Positions 7,990 through 15,987 of a stretch of DNA of 24,159 nucleotides are shown piece by piece. Below the pieces are notes generated by a model, which was given only the letters and a program-made list of their open reading frames with translations, did no database searches and was not told the DNA's origin. Both the position numbers and the translations under genes were made by a program. Every line of letters starts with the position of its first letter. Positions within the stretch are counted from its first letter, which is position 1. The stretch comes from a virus: the IMG/VR virus record IMGVR_UViG_3300020463_000129, positions 1 to 24,159 of that record. One strand, 5' to 3'.

Positions 7990-10900
7990 ATGCCTATTAT
8001 TTTAAGAGAATTTGACACCACACAACCGAACATTGATTTTACAGACTTATCGACAACGATAACTGTAAGTGGTGTTAGGTTGTTAAAAGATGTTACTATA
8101 AATACATCCATCATCGACAACATAAGTGGTGAGGTAGATAGCGCATCCGACTTCTTAGAGAACCCTTTCACTAGTAAGTTAAATGTAGATATTCTTAATC
8201 AAGACGGTTCGGTAGCTTATCAAAATTTCTTACAGGATTACAAATCCAACAACTTCACATTCACTGAATATGATAACATTAATGTTTTCGGTGAATACGA
8301 AAAAGATTTTGGTGTTCAAATGAAAGTTGTAGGTAATGATGACTCAGAGCAAACAACGAAACTATTTCTGTATGGAAACCATCCGTATATTAGCGGTATT
8401 GATATTCAAGATGTTAGTGGAGCAAAGAGGTTTAGCGGTTCGATGGGGGTTGGATCTGGAATTTCGGCCATTGGTCAAACGGGTGCTATAACTGGCGTTA
8501 TAAGTTTTTTTAATGACCCTGAGTATATAGTTTTTGATAAACTAGAAGTATATAGTTCTAAAAGTTCCAGTGAGTTCGTTAATCAAATAAATCCTAATAT
8601 TGTTTTAACTAGACCCATATTAGAGTCAAGTTCTCAATTTGCATTTAACATCGACGAGAATTCTTTTGCTTTTTCTGATTCTTCAGAATTTTTCTTACAT
8701 TTTGTTACCTATGGCCAATTTGGTACGGGAGATGTCTGGACTATTGGACCCCACAACTTTGCAAATACCCCTCTGGGTAGTAACGAACTGGGCTTACAGA
8801 GTCTTCAGTCGGTCACAGATATAGGTAGTACTACATCTAATGAAATTTCCTTGCTTAGTAACCTCAATATGAGTAATGAAAGCTCTGAGATTAATTTTCT
8901 CGGTGGAGCTGCTAAAATTAGCGCTAGCAGTGCAGAATCATCTACCTCTACCGTAGCGGGTTTTCAAATAAAAGCTGATAAATATAGCTTCAACGTCGGA
9001 TCTGATGAAAACTCTAACGAAGTTAATTCTTTTGCATCTGTAGTTTTAGCTGGAACCCAAAATAAAATCTTTGGTGATTACGATGGTATTGTGGCAGGAA
9101 CTAATAATGTTATTTCTGGCGCTTCTGGGTCAGGTGATTTTGGTTTCATAGGTGCTGGTTCTGGTATAGATATCCTACATTCAAATTACGCTAGTAGTAT
9201 TGGTGGTGTTAATAATGATATAACTGGATCAGACTACAGTTTAATTGGTGGTGGTCAGAACAACTCTATAAAGAAATCGGATCATGCTTTAGTCGCTGGA
9301 GGCGTCACAAACGCTATTTTAGATTCTTATAGTTCAGCACTTGTTGGAGGTGGGTCTAATATTATTAGAAATCATTTTAATAATTTTATTGGTGGAGGAG
9401 GGGGCAATACAATAGATGCTCCAGCGTCCGTTATCGCTGGAGGTATTACTAATTTAGTTACAGGAGATGGTTATTCCTTTGTAGGAGGTGGAGAAGGAAA
9501 TGAAATCTATAGTATTTTTGGAGGTATACTAGGTGGTGAAAACAATATAGTCTCTGGATCAGACTCCGCTATTGTAGGTGGTTCTCAAAATAAATTATTC
9601 GGCACTCACTCTCTTATAGCAGGAGCGAAACGTTCTATTTCAAGCGGAGATTATTCTGTTGGTTTAGGAAGAAGAACCATGATTGCAGATGGTCATCATG
9701 GAGCTTTTGTGGCTGGCGATGGTATTAACAGAGATCATAATTCTACTGGGGCGCATACAGCGGTTTTAGATTTTACTGGAGGTGTTCACATTCCTAATGG
9801 AGGTTTGTTTATCAGTAGGAACATTACCGCTGAAGCCATTACAGGTTCCGCGCTCACCATTGATACTGATACACTTTTTGTTGATTCGTCTAACAATAGA
9901 GTTGGTATAGGAACAACTAGTCCATCCTCCATACTCCATATTGACGATGATGCTTCCACTGGAACGGGTCTTAAAGTGACTGGAGGAGGTTCTGGGGGGC
10001 CATTAGCCACATTTACCCGCGATGTTGGTAGCACAGGGACAATCTCTATAAACTCAGCCGCAGGTGACCCTCAAATAAGCCTCGCTTCATCATCGAATAC
10101 TTTTGCTCTAGGCACTAATGGTGCTAATTTTGAAATTTGCGATAATGACGCTGTAGGAACAAATACACGATTAATTATTGCTAGCGATGGTGATGTTGGT
10201 ATAGGGACAACAAGTCCATCAGCTAAATTAGATGTAATAAGCAATCACTCTCAATTAAGATTAGAAGATTCAGACGACAGCAAATTTGTATTATTCAGTT
10301 ACTCTGGAGGCAAGTTAGTAATAAGAAATAATTCAACTAGTACAACAACAAATCAATTCACATTAACAGAGGATGGAAAGTTTGGTATAGGAACAACTAG
10401 CCCGGGTAATAAGCTTACTGTTAGTGGTGCTGGCACAACAGCTTCGTTTGTGAGCAGTAATAGTAAAAGTATAATTAACTTATCTGACGATGGGGCGGAT
10501 GTAAACCTTATTTCAAATAGTGGTACTTTTCATATTGGTAGCACAAGTACTGATTTAGCTAAGTTTATGATTAACTTAGGTAATGGTAAAGTTGGTATAG
10601 GAACAACTAATCCAGCGGATCAACTACATGTGGTAGGCACTAGAATTAGGTTATCCTCTAACGCTGGAGGTTTTTATAAGTATACAGCGGGGGGTGGATT
10701 CAGATTCGCTCTCTATGATGATTCATCAAAAACACAACTTTTTGCAGATGGAAATGGCTCTACTCCACACATGACTTTTAATGCTGGTTTTGTTGGTATA
10801 GGGACAGAAAATCCAGCTTCTCTACTTCATTTAGCATCAACAGGCCCAGCGGTATTGACTATTGAAGCGGATACCGATAATGCAACTGAAACAGATAATG

Positions 10901-13107
10901 CTCGTATCGTCTTAAAACAAGATGGCGCAATAGTAGTCGGCAGAATGGGATATGAAAACAACACTAATGCATTAGAATTTATTAATGAATTTAATGATAG
11001 CTTATCTCTAGGAACAAATAATACAAAAAGATTAACTATTACTGGGGGTGGTGCTGTTGGTATAGGAACAACTAGTCCAGTTGGGAAATTATGCGTAGAG
11101 CAACTTGATAACAATGAAGATGCATTAGTCTTAAGAGGTGGTGGATCATCGAGCAGTGTTCAAGGCAATGTCAGCCTCTCTATGAGTCATTTTAGTAGCA
11201 CTAATCCAGCCGTGAGAATCACGGCAGAAGAACGTGGAACCGCAGATTTTAGAGCAAATTTATTATTTTTATTGAGAGACGTAAACAGCAATGTTGCACC
11301 AACAGAAAAAATGCGTATTACGTCTGATGGCAGAGTTGGCATAGCAACAACGAGTCCAAGTGCTAAATTAGATGTTACTGTTACAAGCGGCAACGCTTGG
11401 ATGAATTTAATAAATGCTACTGAAACTGCATTTAGGCTAACTACTTATAATAACGGCACAGGTAACGGGAGTAACGCTTATGCTTTTAAACATGGATTAT
11501 ATTATAACACCACAGAGAACGCCGCTGTAACCTTCTACAGAGGGGGTGGTACTACAGGAGGGTTTTTAACTTTCACTACACATACTGGTAATGAAAGAAT
11601 GCGTATTAATTCTTCAGGTAATGTCGGCGTAGGAACAACTGATCCGACTCAAAGGTTAAACGTATCAGGACCAAACACTAGCCCGAATTTACAATCTTCA
11701 ACAGTTAGTGGAGCTTCACTGCATTTATCAAATTCTGATAATGCTTATGGCATGTATTTCGCGAGCCTATCAAGCGGAAAAGGTATAATACAACAAAGGA
11801 GACAAACAAGCACTACTACATACGATCTTCTCTTACAGCCATACGGGGGTAATGTTGGTATAGGAACAACTAGTGCAGCTTATCCTTTTGCTTTAGAGAA
11901 TAGTGGGACAGGATTAATAGCAAGGATATATAATACCAATGCTGATGGTGATGGAGTGCTTATTAGAGCTGGATCAACCTCATCTGCAACTAGAGCGTTA
12001 CAAGTAGCTTCTACTAACGATACTAAAATTTTAACAGTTAATTCTAATGGCAGAGTTGGAATAACAACAACAAGTCCAGACTATCTCTTAGATATAGGAG
12101 GTGATACAGGTAGTGCTGATAACACAATCAGAATGGTTCAAGCTGATGGCGGTACTGCTATAAGAATAGGCGCTGGAGGAGGCGCTAATGATGTAAACCT
12201 TTTGAGGGTCGATGGAAACTCTAGCGTCAACAAGGGAGAGAGTAACTCTTCTAATTTCGGATTCTCTCTAAGATACAAAGGTTCAGGTGTAGGAGCTAAT
12301 AATTCTCTAGCATTTTTTGCTGATAATTCAACTGCTGGTTCTCAAATCGAAGCTCTTACTATTTTAAATGATGGTAAAGTGGGTATAGGGTCAACTTCAC
12401 CATCAGAAAAATTACATGTTGTTGGTAAAGTTTTAGCGGATAACCTTTTTACACCACAATGGGTTACTCCATTAATGCTGGGAGCATGTAACACAAACAC
12501 ATCTGGTAGCGGTTCAGTTACCAGTGAGGGTAAAGGGGTATCACTTGCAGCTGGGGCGGGAGCTACTGATTCAGCAGCGATAAGACTAGATCGTTACTTT
12601 GCTGCGGCGCGAGGCTCTGGACAGACTACAAGATGTGATTTTTGGAATACTATAGTTGGTATTGGCTTTCAACGAACTCTAGTTGATGATACTGAATTTT
12701 TTATTGAGATAGGAGTAGCAGGTTCACCAGTTGGTCCACCATCAGATTCAGATAAGGGTATATTTTTCTGTTTAAAAAGAGTAAGCGGTGCGTATACTTA
12801 TGACATTCGACACAACAGAGGTACGGCAGAAACTAACACTACAGCAGTAGATCAATCTACATCATTCAATCTTAGTTTTAAGTTTAGTGTAGAAATAAGA
12901 ACTTTAAAAACTGGCACACTTCAATTGTACATTAGTAACGATGGAGACGAGCCGACACTAGTACAGGAATTTACAGGTCTAACGTTCGGTCAAAACGGAA
13001 CAACTAGCCAACATGAAGTTTGGGCTGGATACAGAAGTATAGGTCGTACCTCTGGCAACCATTTTGTTGGTGCAAATAGCGGCTATGTTGGTTACTGGAA
13101 AAATTAA
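7990..13107 (+). CDS. Giant tail fibre: beta-roll plus GIGTTSP repeats
   Basis: This 1705-residue protein is a modular fibre. Residues 1 to about 350 form an N-terminal part, presumably for attachment to the J-like tip. Residues about 350-590 are a Gly-rich ladder of 14-17-residue repeats of the type IxGGGxNNxI, as in YadA-like or hexapeptide-style beta-rolls. Residues about 600-1480 contain eleven repeats of the VGIGTTSPxxKLxV type, common in phage fibres and probably beta-prisms in a trimer. The last ~230 residues form a separate beta-rich domain with no repeats and end in YVGYWKN. The usual partner of such repeats, a C-terminal S74 self-cleaving chaperone, is not evident. Role: receptor binding. 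The start lies immediately after the J-like stop and has no Shine-Dalgarno. Confidence 0.9.
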   Translation: MPIILREFDTTQPNIDFTDLSTTITVSGVRLLKDVTINTSIIDNISGEVDSASDFLENPFTSKLNVDILNQDGSVAYQNFLQDYKSNNFTFTEYDNINVFGEYEKDFGVQMKVVGNDDSEQTTKLFLYGNHPYISGIDIQDVSGAKRFSGSMGVGSGISAIGQTGAITGVISFFNDPEYIVFDKLEVYSSKSSSEFVNQINPNIVLTRPILESSSQFAFNIDENSFAFSDSSEFFLHFVTYGQFGTGDVWTIGPHNFANTPLGSNELGLQSLQSVTDIGSTTSNEISLLSNLNMSNESSEINFLGGAAKISASSAESSTSTVAGFQIKADKYSFNVGSDENSNEVNSFASVVLAGTQNKIFGDYDGIVAGTNNVISGASGSGDFGFIGAGSGIDILHSNYASSIGGVNNDITGSDYSLIGGGQNNSIKKSDHALVAGGVTNAILDSYSSALVGGGSNIIRNHFNNFIGGGGGNTIDAPASVIAGGITNLVTGDGYSFVGGGEGNEIYSIFGGILGGENNIVSGSDSAIVGGSQNKLFGTHSLIAGAKRSISSGDYSVGLGRRTMIADGHHGAFVAGDGINRDHNSTGAHTAVLDFTGGVHIPNGGLFISRNITAEAITGSALTIDTDTLFVDSSNNRVGIGTTSPSSILHIDDDASTGTGLKVTGGGSGGPLATFTRDVGSTGTISINSAAGDPQISLASSSNTFALGTNGANFEICDNDAVGTNTRLIIASDGDVGIGTTSPSAKLDVISNHSQLRLEDSDDSKFVLFSYSGGKLVIRNNSTSTTTNQFTLTEDGKFGIGTTSPGNKLTVSGAGTTASFVSSNSKSIINLSDDGADVNLISNSGTFHIGSTSTDLAKFMINLGNGKVGIGTTNPADQLHVVGTRIRLSSNAGGFYKYTAGGGFRFALYDDSSKTQLFADGNGSTPHMTFNAGFVGIGTENPASLLHLASTGPAVLTIEADTDNATETDNARIVLKQDGAIVVGRMGYENNTNALEFINEFNDSLSLGTNNTKRLTITGGGAVGIGTTSPVGKLCVEQLDNNEDALVLRGGGSSSSVQGNVSLSMSHFSSTNPAVRITAEERGTADFRANLLFLLRDVNSNVAPTEKMRITSDGRVGIATTSPSAKLDVTVTSGNAWMNLINATETAFRLTTYNNGTGNGSNAYAFKHGLYYNTTENAAVTFYRGGGTTGGFLTFTTHTGNERMRINSSGNVGVGTTDPTQRLNVSGPNTSPNLQSSTVSGASLHLSNSDNAYGMYFASLSSGKGIIQQRRQTSTTTYDLLLQPYGGNVGIGTTSAAYPFALENSGTGLIARIYNTNADGDGVLIRAGSTSSATRALQVASTNDTKILTVNSNGRVGITTTSPDYLLDIGGDTGSADNTIRMVQADGGTAIRIGAGGGANDVNLLRVDGNSSVNKGESNSSNFGFSLRYKGSGVGANNSLAFFADNSTAGSQIEALTILNDGKVGIGSTSPSEKLHVVGKVLADNLFTPQWVTPLMLGACNTNTSGSGSVTSEGKGVSLAAGAGATDSAAIRLDRYFAAARGSGQTTRCDFWNTIVGIGFQRTLVDDTEFFIEIGVAGSPVGPPSDSDKGIFFCLKRVSGAYTYDIRHNRGTAETNTTAVDQSTSFNLSFKFSVEIRTLKTGTLQLYISNDGDEPTLVQEFTGLTFGQNGTTSQHEVWAGYRSIGRTSGNHFVGANSGYVGYWKN
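9045..9740 (+). repeat. Coding repeats for Gly-rich beta-roll of the fibre
   Basis: About fourteen degenerate repeats of 42-50 bp encode the pattern (V/I)(A/G)GGxxNxI. The DNA copies have diverged, so this is a protein-level repeat. Typical copies are LIGGGQNNSI, LVGGGSNII and VGGGEGNEI. Confidence 0.75.
9901..12402 (+). repeat. Eleven GIGTTSP-type coding repeats in the fibre gene
   Basis: Cores begin near 9901, 10195, 10381, 10591, 10792, 11056, 11335, 11623, 11854, 12055 and 12379. Several are nearly identical in DNA (GTTGGTATAGGAACAACTAG at 9901, 11056 and 11854), whereas the segments between them are unrelated. Spacing varies from 186 to 324 bp. These short, conserved DNA islands could act as sites for recombination that changes the number of modules. 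Confidence 0.85.
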
Positions 13108-13131
13108 AATATTAACAAATAATAAAAAAAA

Positions 13132-13506
13132 ATGGCTAACACATATAATTGGGAAATTAACGCAATGGATAGGTATCCAACGCAAAATTCATTAACTGGA
13201 GTAGTTCACACAATTCATTGGCGCATGAATACCATCTCAGATCAGAAGAGCGAAGATGGTAGTCTTTACACCGCTACTGTATTTGGAGCTTACAATTTGG
13301 GTGAACCTGAAGCTGGAGATTACATTGAATATGAAGATTTAACACAGTCAATTGTGGAAGGTTGGCTTGAGAATGGCGATTTAGATATCGCGCAAATCAA
13401 GAGTGATCTAGACGATCAAATCAATCTATTAATAGCTCCAATAAGTTTACAAGAAGCCCCCCCGTGGACGGACCTTAATGAAGATATTGACTCACCAGAT
13501 GTTTAA
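13132..13506 (+). CDS. Fibre-adjacent small conserved phage protein (DUF7936-like)
   Basis: The 124-residue product starts MANTYNWEINAMDRYPT and contains GVVHTIHWRM, FGAYNLGEPEAGDYIEYEDL and VEGWL. This layout is one I know from small proteins next to tail-fibre genes in marine phages. I believe it corresponds to DUF7936 but could not check. It is acidic and shows no membrane segment or catalytic motif. Its position 24 bp after the fibre gene suggests a structural or fibre-accessory role, which is inference. The leader is A-rich (a run of A just before the ATG) with no Shine-Dalgarno. Confidence 0.8.
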   Translation: MANTYNWEINAMDRYPTQNSLTGVVHTIHWRMNTISDQKSEDGSLYTATVFGAYNLGEPEAGDYIEYEDLTQSIVEGWLENGDLDIAQIKSDLDDQINLLIAPISLQEAPPWTDLNEDIDSPDV

Positions 13507-13515
13507 AAAAAATCG

Positions 13516-13543
13516 TTGAAAATGTTGTTGATATTTATATTAT
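13516..13543 (+). promoter_or_regulatory. Candidate sigma70 promoter
   Basis: TTGAAA at 13516-13521 and TATTAT at 13538-13543 are separated by 16 bp and lie 9 nt before the ATG at 13553. The background is very AT-rich, so this is a moderate call. Confidence 0.45.
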
Positions 13544-13552
13544 TAAATAACA

Positions 13553-13729
13553 ATGAACGAAATTAAACTCTCTCTACAGGAAAACGAAACCACCGTACTT
13601 CTACAACTTATTGATATTGCAATCAAGGCTCAAGGTCTTCAGGTCGCTGAAGCTGGGTCTTTTCTAGCGAATAAAATTACTGAAGAGGTAAAAACTCAAA
13701 GCGCTCCATCTGAAGAAGCGGAAGAGTAA
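13553..13729 (+). CDS. Small conserved phage protein, 58 aa
   Basis: The frame encodes 58 residues beginning MNEIKLSLQENETTVLLQLI and ending in an acidic tail (SAPSEEAEE). The central helix contains IDIAIKAQGLQVAEAG. Small proteins with this kind of core occur in marine phages, in my memory without an assigned function. The length, the acidic tail and the amphipathic helix suggest a small regulatory or binding protein, but nothing in the sequence shows a specific role. A candidate promoter lies just upstream and a promoter-containing inverted repeat just downstream. Confidence 0.7.
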   Translation: MNEIKLSLQENETTVLLQLIDIAIKAQGLQVAEAGSFLANKITEEVKTQSAPSEEAEE

Positions 13730-13759
13730 AAAAAGCCTAATAATTTTTTAAAAAAGACA

Positions 13760-13788
13760 TTGACAGCCCTGCCATAGATCGTTATGGT
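13760..13788 (+). promoter_or_regulatory. Sigma70-type promoter for 13807 gene
   Basis: TTGACA (13760-13765) is a perfect -35, followed by a 17-bp spacer and TATGGT (13783-13788). The ATG is 18 nt beyond the -10. The promoter lies within an inverted repeat (13763-13796), which could serve as an operator. Confidence 0.7.
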
Positions 13789-13796
13789 TGGGCTGT
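13763..13796. repeat. Inverted repeat overlapping promoter, candidate operator
   Basis: ACAGCCC (13763-13769) is perfectly inverted as GGGCTGT (13790-13796). Nested inside, CCATA (13772-13776) is inverted as TATGG (13783-13787). The -35 overlaps the left arm and the -10 overlaps the inner right arm. There is no T-run after it, so it does not look like a terminator. Confidence 0.65.
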
Positions 13797-13806
13797 TACG
13801 TTAAAC

Positions 13807-14109
13807 ATGAGTCAAGAAATCATAAATATTTCAGTCAATAAATCCGACATATTTAATTATGTTGTGGGTAAAGCTTCTTATGATCCAATTGAGAAGTGTA
13901 TCGATCCAACTCTATACGAAACATATTCTGATTTCATCTTGCGTCATGATGGAGACCAGCAGGAATACATCTACCAAGATAGAGATTATGAACTGTTCTA
14001 CAAGGAGATGAGTAAACTAAAAAAACTATCCAAAGGCATGAGTGGAGGCGAAATCATTCGTATTTGTGAAGAATTAGAAGAGATGGCCCCAAAAACAATC
14101 AGCTTATAA
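13807..14109 (+). CDS. Unrecognised 100-aa protein
   Basis: I do not recognise this 100-residue protein. It begins MSQEIINISVNKSDIFNYVV and is mixed-charge and probably mostly helical. The second half is Lys/Glu-rich (KEMSKLKKLSKGMSGGEIIR), followed by an acidic helix and a short C-terminus. No membrane segment or metal-binding motif is visible. It has its own clear sigma70-type promoter and is separated by only 3 nt from the MazG-like gene, so the two are likely co-transcribed. A role linked to nucleotide metabolism would be a guess from position only. Confidence 0.75.
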   Translation: MSQEIINISVNKSDIFNYVVGKASYDPIEKCIDPTLYETYSDFILRHDGDQQEYIYQDRDYELFYKEMSKLKKLSKGMSGGEIIRICEELEEMAPKTISL

Positions 14110-14112
14110 GAC

Positions 14113-14502
14113 ATGCTACAAACACAAGAATTTATGGAATACGAAGAAATATGTGAATTAGTGATTGAGTGGGGGGAGAGTAAAGGAATTTTTGATTCAT
14201 CTACTCCACTTCGCCAACTAGACAAGACGCAAGAAGAACTTGACGAAACAAGAGAAGCCTTAAAAAAGCTAAATGATTTTAATTATCAGCGTGATTTGAT
14301 GGAAGGTCTTGGAATGCCTACTTCAAATAAAGAGGATATTCTTGCAGAAGTTAAAGATGGCATTGGTGATATGTTAGTCACCATTGTTTTGCTCTCTGAG
14401 ATGGTCGGATTCGACAGCACAGACTGTTTAAATACAGCTTATGATGTAATCAAGCAGCGCACTGGTAAGATGGTAGATGGGCAATTTGTTAAAGATAATT
14501 AA
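14113..14502 (+). CDS. MazG-like NTP pyrophosphohydrolase
   Basis: The 129-residue product is an all-helical MazG-type protein. It carries EELDE (residues 41-45), and about 34 residues later EVKDGIGDMLV, supplying Glu79, Asp82 and Asp86 in the E-E-x-x-E ... E-x-x-D pattern that binds magnesium. The C-terminal helix ends QRTGKMVDGQFVKDN, which is typical of phage MazG-like proteins. The family hydrolyses nucleoside triphosphates to monophosphates plus pyrophosphate. In phages it is thought to adjust nucleotide pools or stress alarmones. It fits functionally with ThyX encoded downstream. There is no Shine-Dalgarno; Met8 is an alternative start. Confidence 0.88.
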   Translation: MLQTQEFMEYEEICELVIEWGESKGIFDSSTPLRQLDKTQEELDETREALKKLNDFNYQRDLMEGLGMPTSNKEDILAEVKDGIGDMLVTIVLLSEMVGFDSTDCLNTAYDVIKQRTGKMVDGQFVKDN

Positions 14503-14514
14503 AAAACATTTAAA

Positions 14515-14646
14515 ATGAGAAAAGCAGTAATTTTTGAGAAAAAAAAGAAGATTAAGAGGAAAGGTATTCATGCTAAAAGCAAGACATCCACCACTAAAAC
14601 ATCCACAAATTACAAAAAACCTTATAGGGGCCAAGGAAAAATTTGA
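14515..14646 (+). CDS. Very basic 43-aa conserved small protein
   Basis: A 43-codon frame encodes a strongly basic protein with a run of Lys near residues 9-12. Its C-terminal half combines KGIHAKSKTS, a Thr/Ser/Lys-rich segment and YKKPYRGQGKI. I recall small basic proteins with this KGxHAKxKxS ... YRGQG pattern in marine phages and some marine bacteria, which supports a real gene. The charge suggests nucleic-acid binding, but no function is known to me. It starts 12 nt after the MazG-like stop and ends 30 nt before the next ATG. The promoter of the next gene begins within its stop codon region. Confidence 0.75.
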   Translation: MRKAVIFEKKKKIKRKGIHAKSKTSTTKTSTNYKKPYRGQGKI

Positions 14647-14671
14647 TTTTTGGCGTTTTTAGGTGTAATAT
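14643..14671 (+). promoter_or_regulatory. Promoter with GTGTAA motif, predicts leaderless mRNA
   Basis: TTGATT (14643-14648), a 17-bp spacer and TAATAT (14666-14671) lie upstream of the ATG at 14677, with only 5 nt between -10 and ATG. AGGTGTAA spans 14661-14668. The spacer contains TTTGGCGTTTTT, similar to TTTGGCGCTTTT in the promoter before 16908. Confidence 0.65.
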
Positions 14672-14676
14672 AATAC

Positions 14677-14871
14677 ATGGACGCTATTATTTCTCTTGTT
14701 GAGGACGAAGCTTGGTTTAGTTGGGTTACTGCTATTATTGCAGCAGCATCAATCATTACCGCCGCCTCCCCAACCCCAAAAAAAGGTTCTTGGTTATCTA
14801 AGATCTACTCCGTTATTGATTTTCTGGCTGTAAATGTCGGAAAAGCTAAGGACAAATCCGAAGATAAGTAA
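14677..14871 (+). CDS. Small one-helix membrane protein (possible holin)
   Basis: The 64-residue product has an acidic N-terminus (MDAIISLVEDEAWF), one Ala/Ile-rich hydrophobic helix at about residues 15-30 (WVTAIIAAASIITAAS), and a basic amphipathic C-terminal half (from TPKKGSWLSKIYSVID to KAKDKSEDK). Similar small proteins occur in marine phages. One helix with a charged tail would be compatible with a holin or pinholin, but the amidase lies about 8 kb downstream, so this is only a suggestion. It has its own promoter and is followed directly by a strong terminator, so it may be expressed alone or as the last gene of the operon. Confidence 0.75.
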   Translation: MDAIISLVEDEAWFSWVTAIIAAASIITAASPTPKKGSWLSKIYSVIDFLAVNVGKAKDKSEDK

Positions 14872-14900
14872 TACTTTTTAGTATATTATAAACCTTAAAC

Positions 14901-14936
14901 TCCCTCACTCTGAATATTCGGGGTGAGGGACTTTTT
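14901..14936 (+). terminator. Intrinsic terminator
   Basis: TCCCTCAC (14901-14908) pairs with GTGAGGGA (14923-14930). The stem can extend inward through wobble pairs to GAATATTC at the tip, and CTTTTT follows at once (14931-14936). It closes the plus-strand unit ending with the gene at 14677. Confidence 0.9.
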
Positions 14937-14971
14937 GTATAAAAATCTTTTCACCGAGGGGAAATATTCTC

Positions 14972-15001
14972 TTGACAATCCGAGGGTAAATAGTGTAATA
15001 C
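14972..15001 (+). promoter_or_regulatory. Sigma70-type promoter with GTGTAA motif
   Basis: A perfect TTGACA (14972-14977) lies 18 bp before TAATAC (14996-15001). TAGTGTAA occupies 14991-14998, leaving 9 nt to the ATG at 15008. It restarts transcription directly after the terminator. Confidence 0.7.
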
Positions 15002-15007
15002 ATACAC

Positions 15008-15259
15008 ATGAAGATTACAGGTAAGCAGGAAGTCGAAATTGAGATTTCCCAAGGGCAAAGACACTTGATCGCTCTTGATTACATTTCAGAGGTATTTGAT
15101 TGGGACTCAGACTACTTTATCGAAGGCGGTTGGGTGATTAAGCGTGATATAGCTCACACCTCGCACTCGTTTGAGATTAAGAATAAAGTGAGAGAGGCGA
15201 CCAAACAAGATCAATGCTTGTATGACATCTTTAAAACTTTGAAAAGGCAGGTTTTTTAA
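15008..15259 (+). CDS. Conserved small phage protein, 83 aa
   Basis: This 83-residue protein starts MKITGKQEVEIEISQGQRHL and contains ALDYISEVFDW, an acidic middle and AHTSHSFEIKNKVREATKQD. I recall small proteins of this type from cyanophages, always without a function. It is probably an alpha/beta protein without membrane segments. It has its own promoter and no same-strand partner. Its last codons overlap, tail to tail by 4 bp, the end of the minus-strand gene 15256-15498, so no terminator separates the two convergent transcripts. Confidence 0.8.
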   Translation: MKITGKQEVEIEISQGQRHLIALDYISEVFDWDSDYFIEGGWVIKRDIAHTSHSFEIKNKVREATKQDQCLYDIFKTLKRQVF

Positions 15260-15498
15260 CCGTTAAAAACGGAACCGTTCCCAGTGTAACGCAAGCCAGC
15301 ATCAAAGGGGGAAATATATAGAGACTCGTCTTGACCTAAGTCTCTGATCTTCTTATTGAATTCTCTGGTGATGTGGTCATTCAGTTCGCTATCAGGATAG
15401 TCATTGTAAAACCCAGTGACCTGCGCTCTGTAGCCAGTCCAAGTTCCTGATACAAAAGAGAAGTCTGAATGTATTTCTGATTGAGTTAATCGTGGCAT
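15256..15498 (-). CDS. Unrecognised 80-aa protein
   Basis: I do not recognise the 80-residue product. It starts MPRLTQSEIHSDFSFVSGTW and contains YRAQVTGFYNDYPDSELNDH and a Gly/Tyr-rich end (AGLRYTGNGSVFNG). No catalytic or membrane signature is visible. It is last in a tight minus-strand cassette and lies 12 nt downstream of the gene 15511-15987, so it should be co-transcribed. The ATG has no clear Shine-Dalgarno. Its 3' end overlaps the convergent plus-strand gene by 4 bp. Confidence 0.72.
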   Translation of the reverse strand: MPRLTQSEIHSDFSFVSGTWTGYRAQVTGFYNDYPDSELNDHITREFNKKIRDLGQDESLYISPFDAGLRYTGNGSVFNG

Positions 15499-15510
15499 AT
15501 CTTATTTTGT

Positions 15511-15987
15511 CTACAGTTTTTTCTTTTTGAGCTTCTCAAACGCTGGTTCATACGCTTTTATAGCTGCATTTAAGTTCTTTTTCTTTTCTGGGTCTGAAGT
15601 TCTTTTGAGTGCTACTTTTGCCCTTTGTATCATGACCAACATCGCTTGAACTTTATGGGCGTGTTTTCTATTAGAATTTTTAATTATTTTAATAGATTCC
15701 GTAGCAGTTTTAGCATCTTTGAATCCTAGCCCTTTTATTGTACGTTTTGGATCTTCATCTGTGTAAAGATCAGAATGTTCTGATTTAGGTCTTTTGGTTC
15801 CATCTTTTCTTTTCTCTGGCACTCTATCTTCATCGCCTTCTGATTTATATGCCCCACCTCTCTTTTGACGTTTACAATATTGCTTCTCGCTAAATCCTTT
15901 TGGATTATCGCAGTCTATAGAACGTTTTCTTTTAGCACTCCACTTGCTAGCTCTGATTTGTTCAGAAAAATCTAATTCTATATCCAT
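15511..15987 (-). CDS. Basic Cys-containing phage protein, 158 aa
   Basis: The 158-residue product is very rich in Lys and Arg. The first third contains SAKRKRSIDCDNPKGFSEKQ followed by YCKRQKRGG, with Cys26 and Cys38 as a possible metal pair. Next come a charged linker and a helical part built around GLGFKDAKTATESI and QAMLVMIQRAKVAL. It ends in a poly-Lys tail. I recall proteins with this KGFSxKQYC...YKSEGDE layout in marine phages and other large DNA viruses, but not a function. The basic character suggests nucleic-acid or virion association. It forms a cassette with the next upstream gene (18 nt gap), which also has a Cys-containing N-terminal region. Confidence 0.75.
   Translation of the reverse strand: MDIELDFSEQIRASKWSAKRKRSIDCDNPKGFSEKQYCKRQKRGGAYKSEGDEDRVPEKRKDGTKRPKSEHSDLYTDEDPKRTIKGLGFKDAKTATESIKIIKNSNRKHAHKVQAMLVMIQRAKVALKRTSDPEKKKNLNAAIKAYEPAFEKLKKKKL

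Noticed and set aside
9786-11393. Three minus-strand frames inside the fibre gene with similar GLVVPIPT segments
   Set aside because: The shared segments are antisense translations of the GIGTTSP repeat DNA, not an independent gene family.
9901-12402. Regular DNA repeats as a possible CRISPR array
   Set aside because: Spacing is 186-324 bp and the repeats are in frame inside one protein; the features of a CRISPR array are absent.
12400-13107. S74 intramolecular chaperone at the fibre C-terminus
   Set aside because: No Ser-Lys dyad context or typical S74 helices are visible; the end is beta-rich with YVGYWKN.
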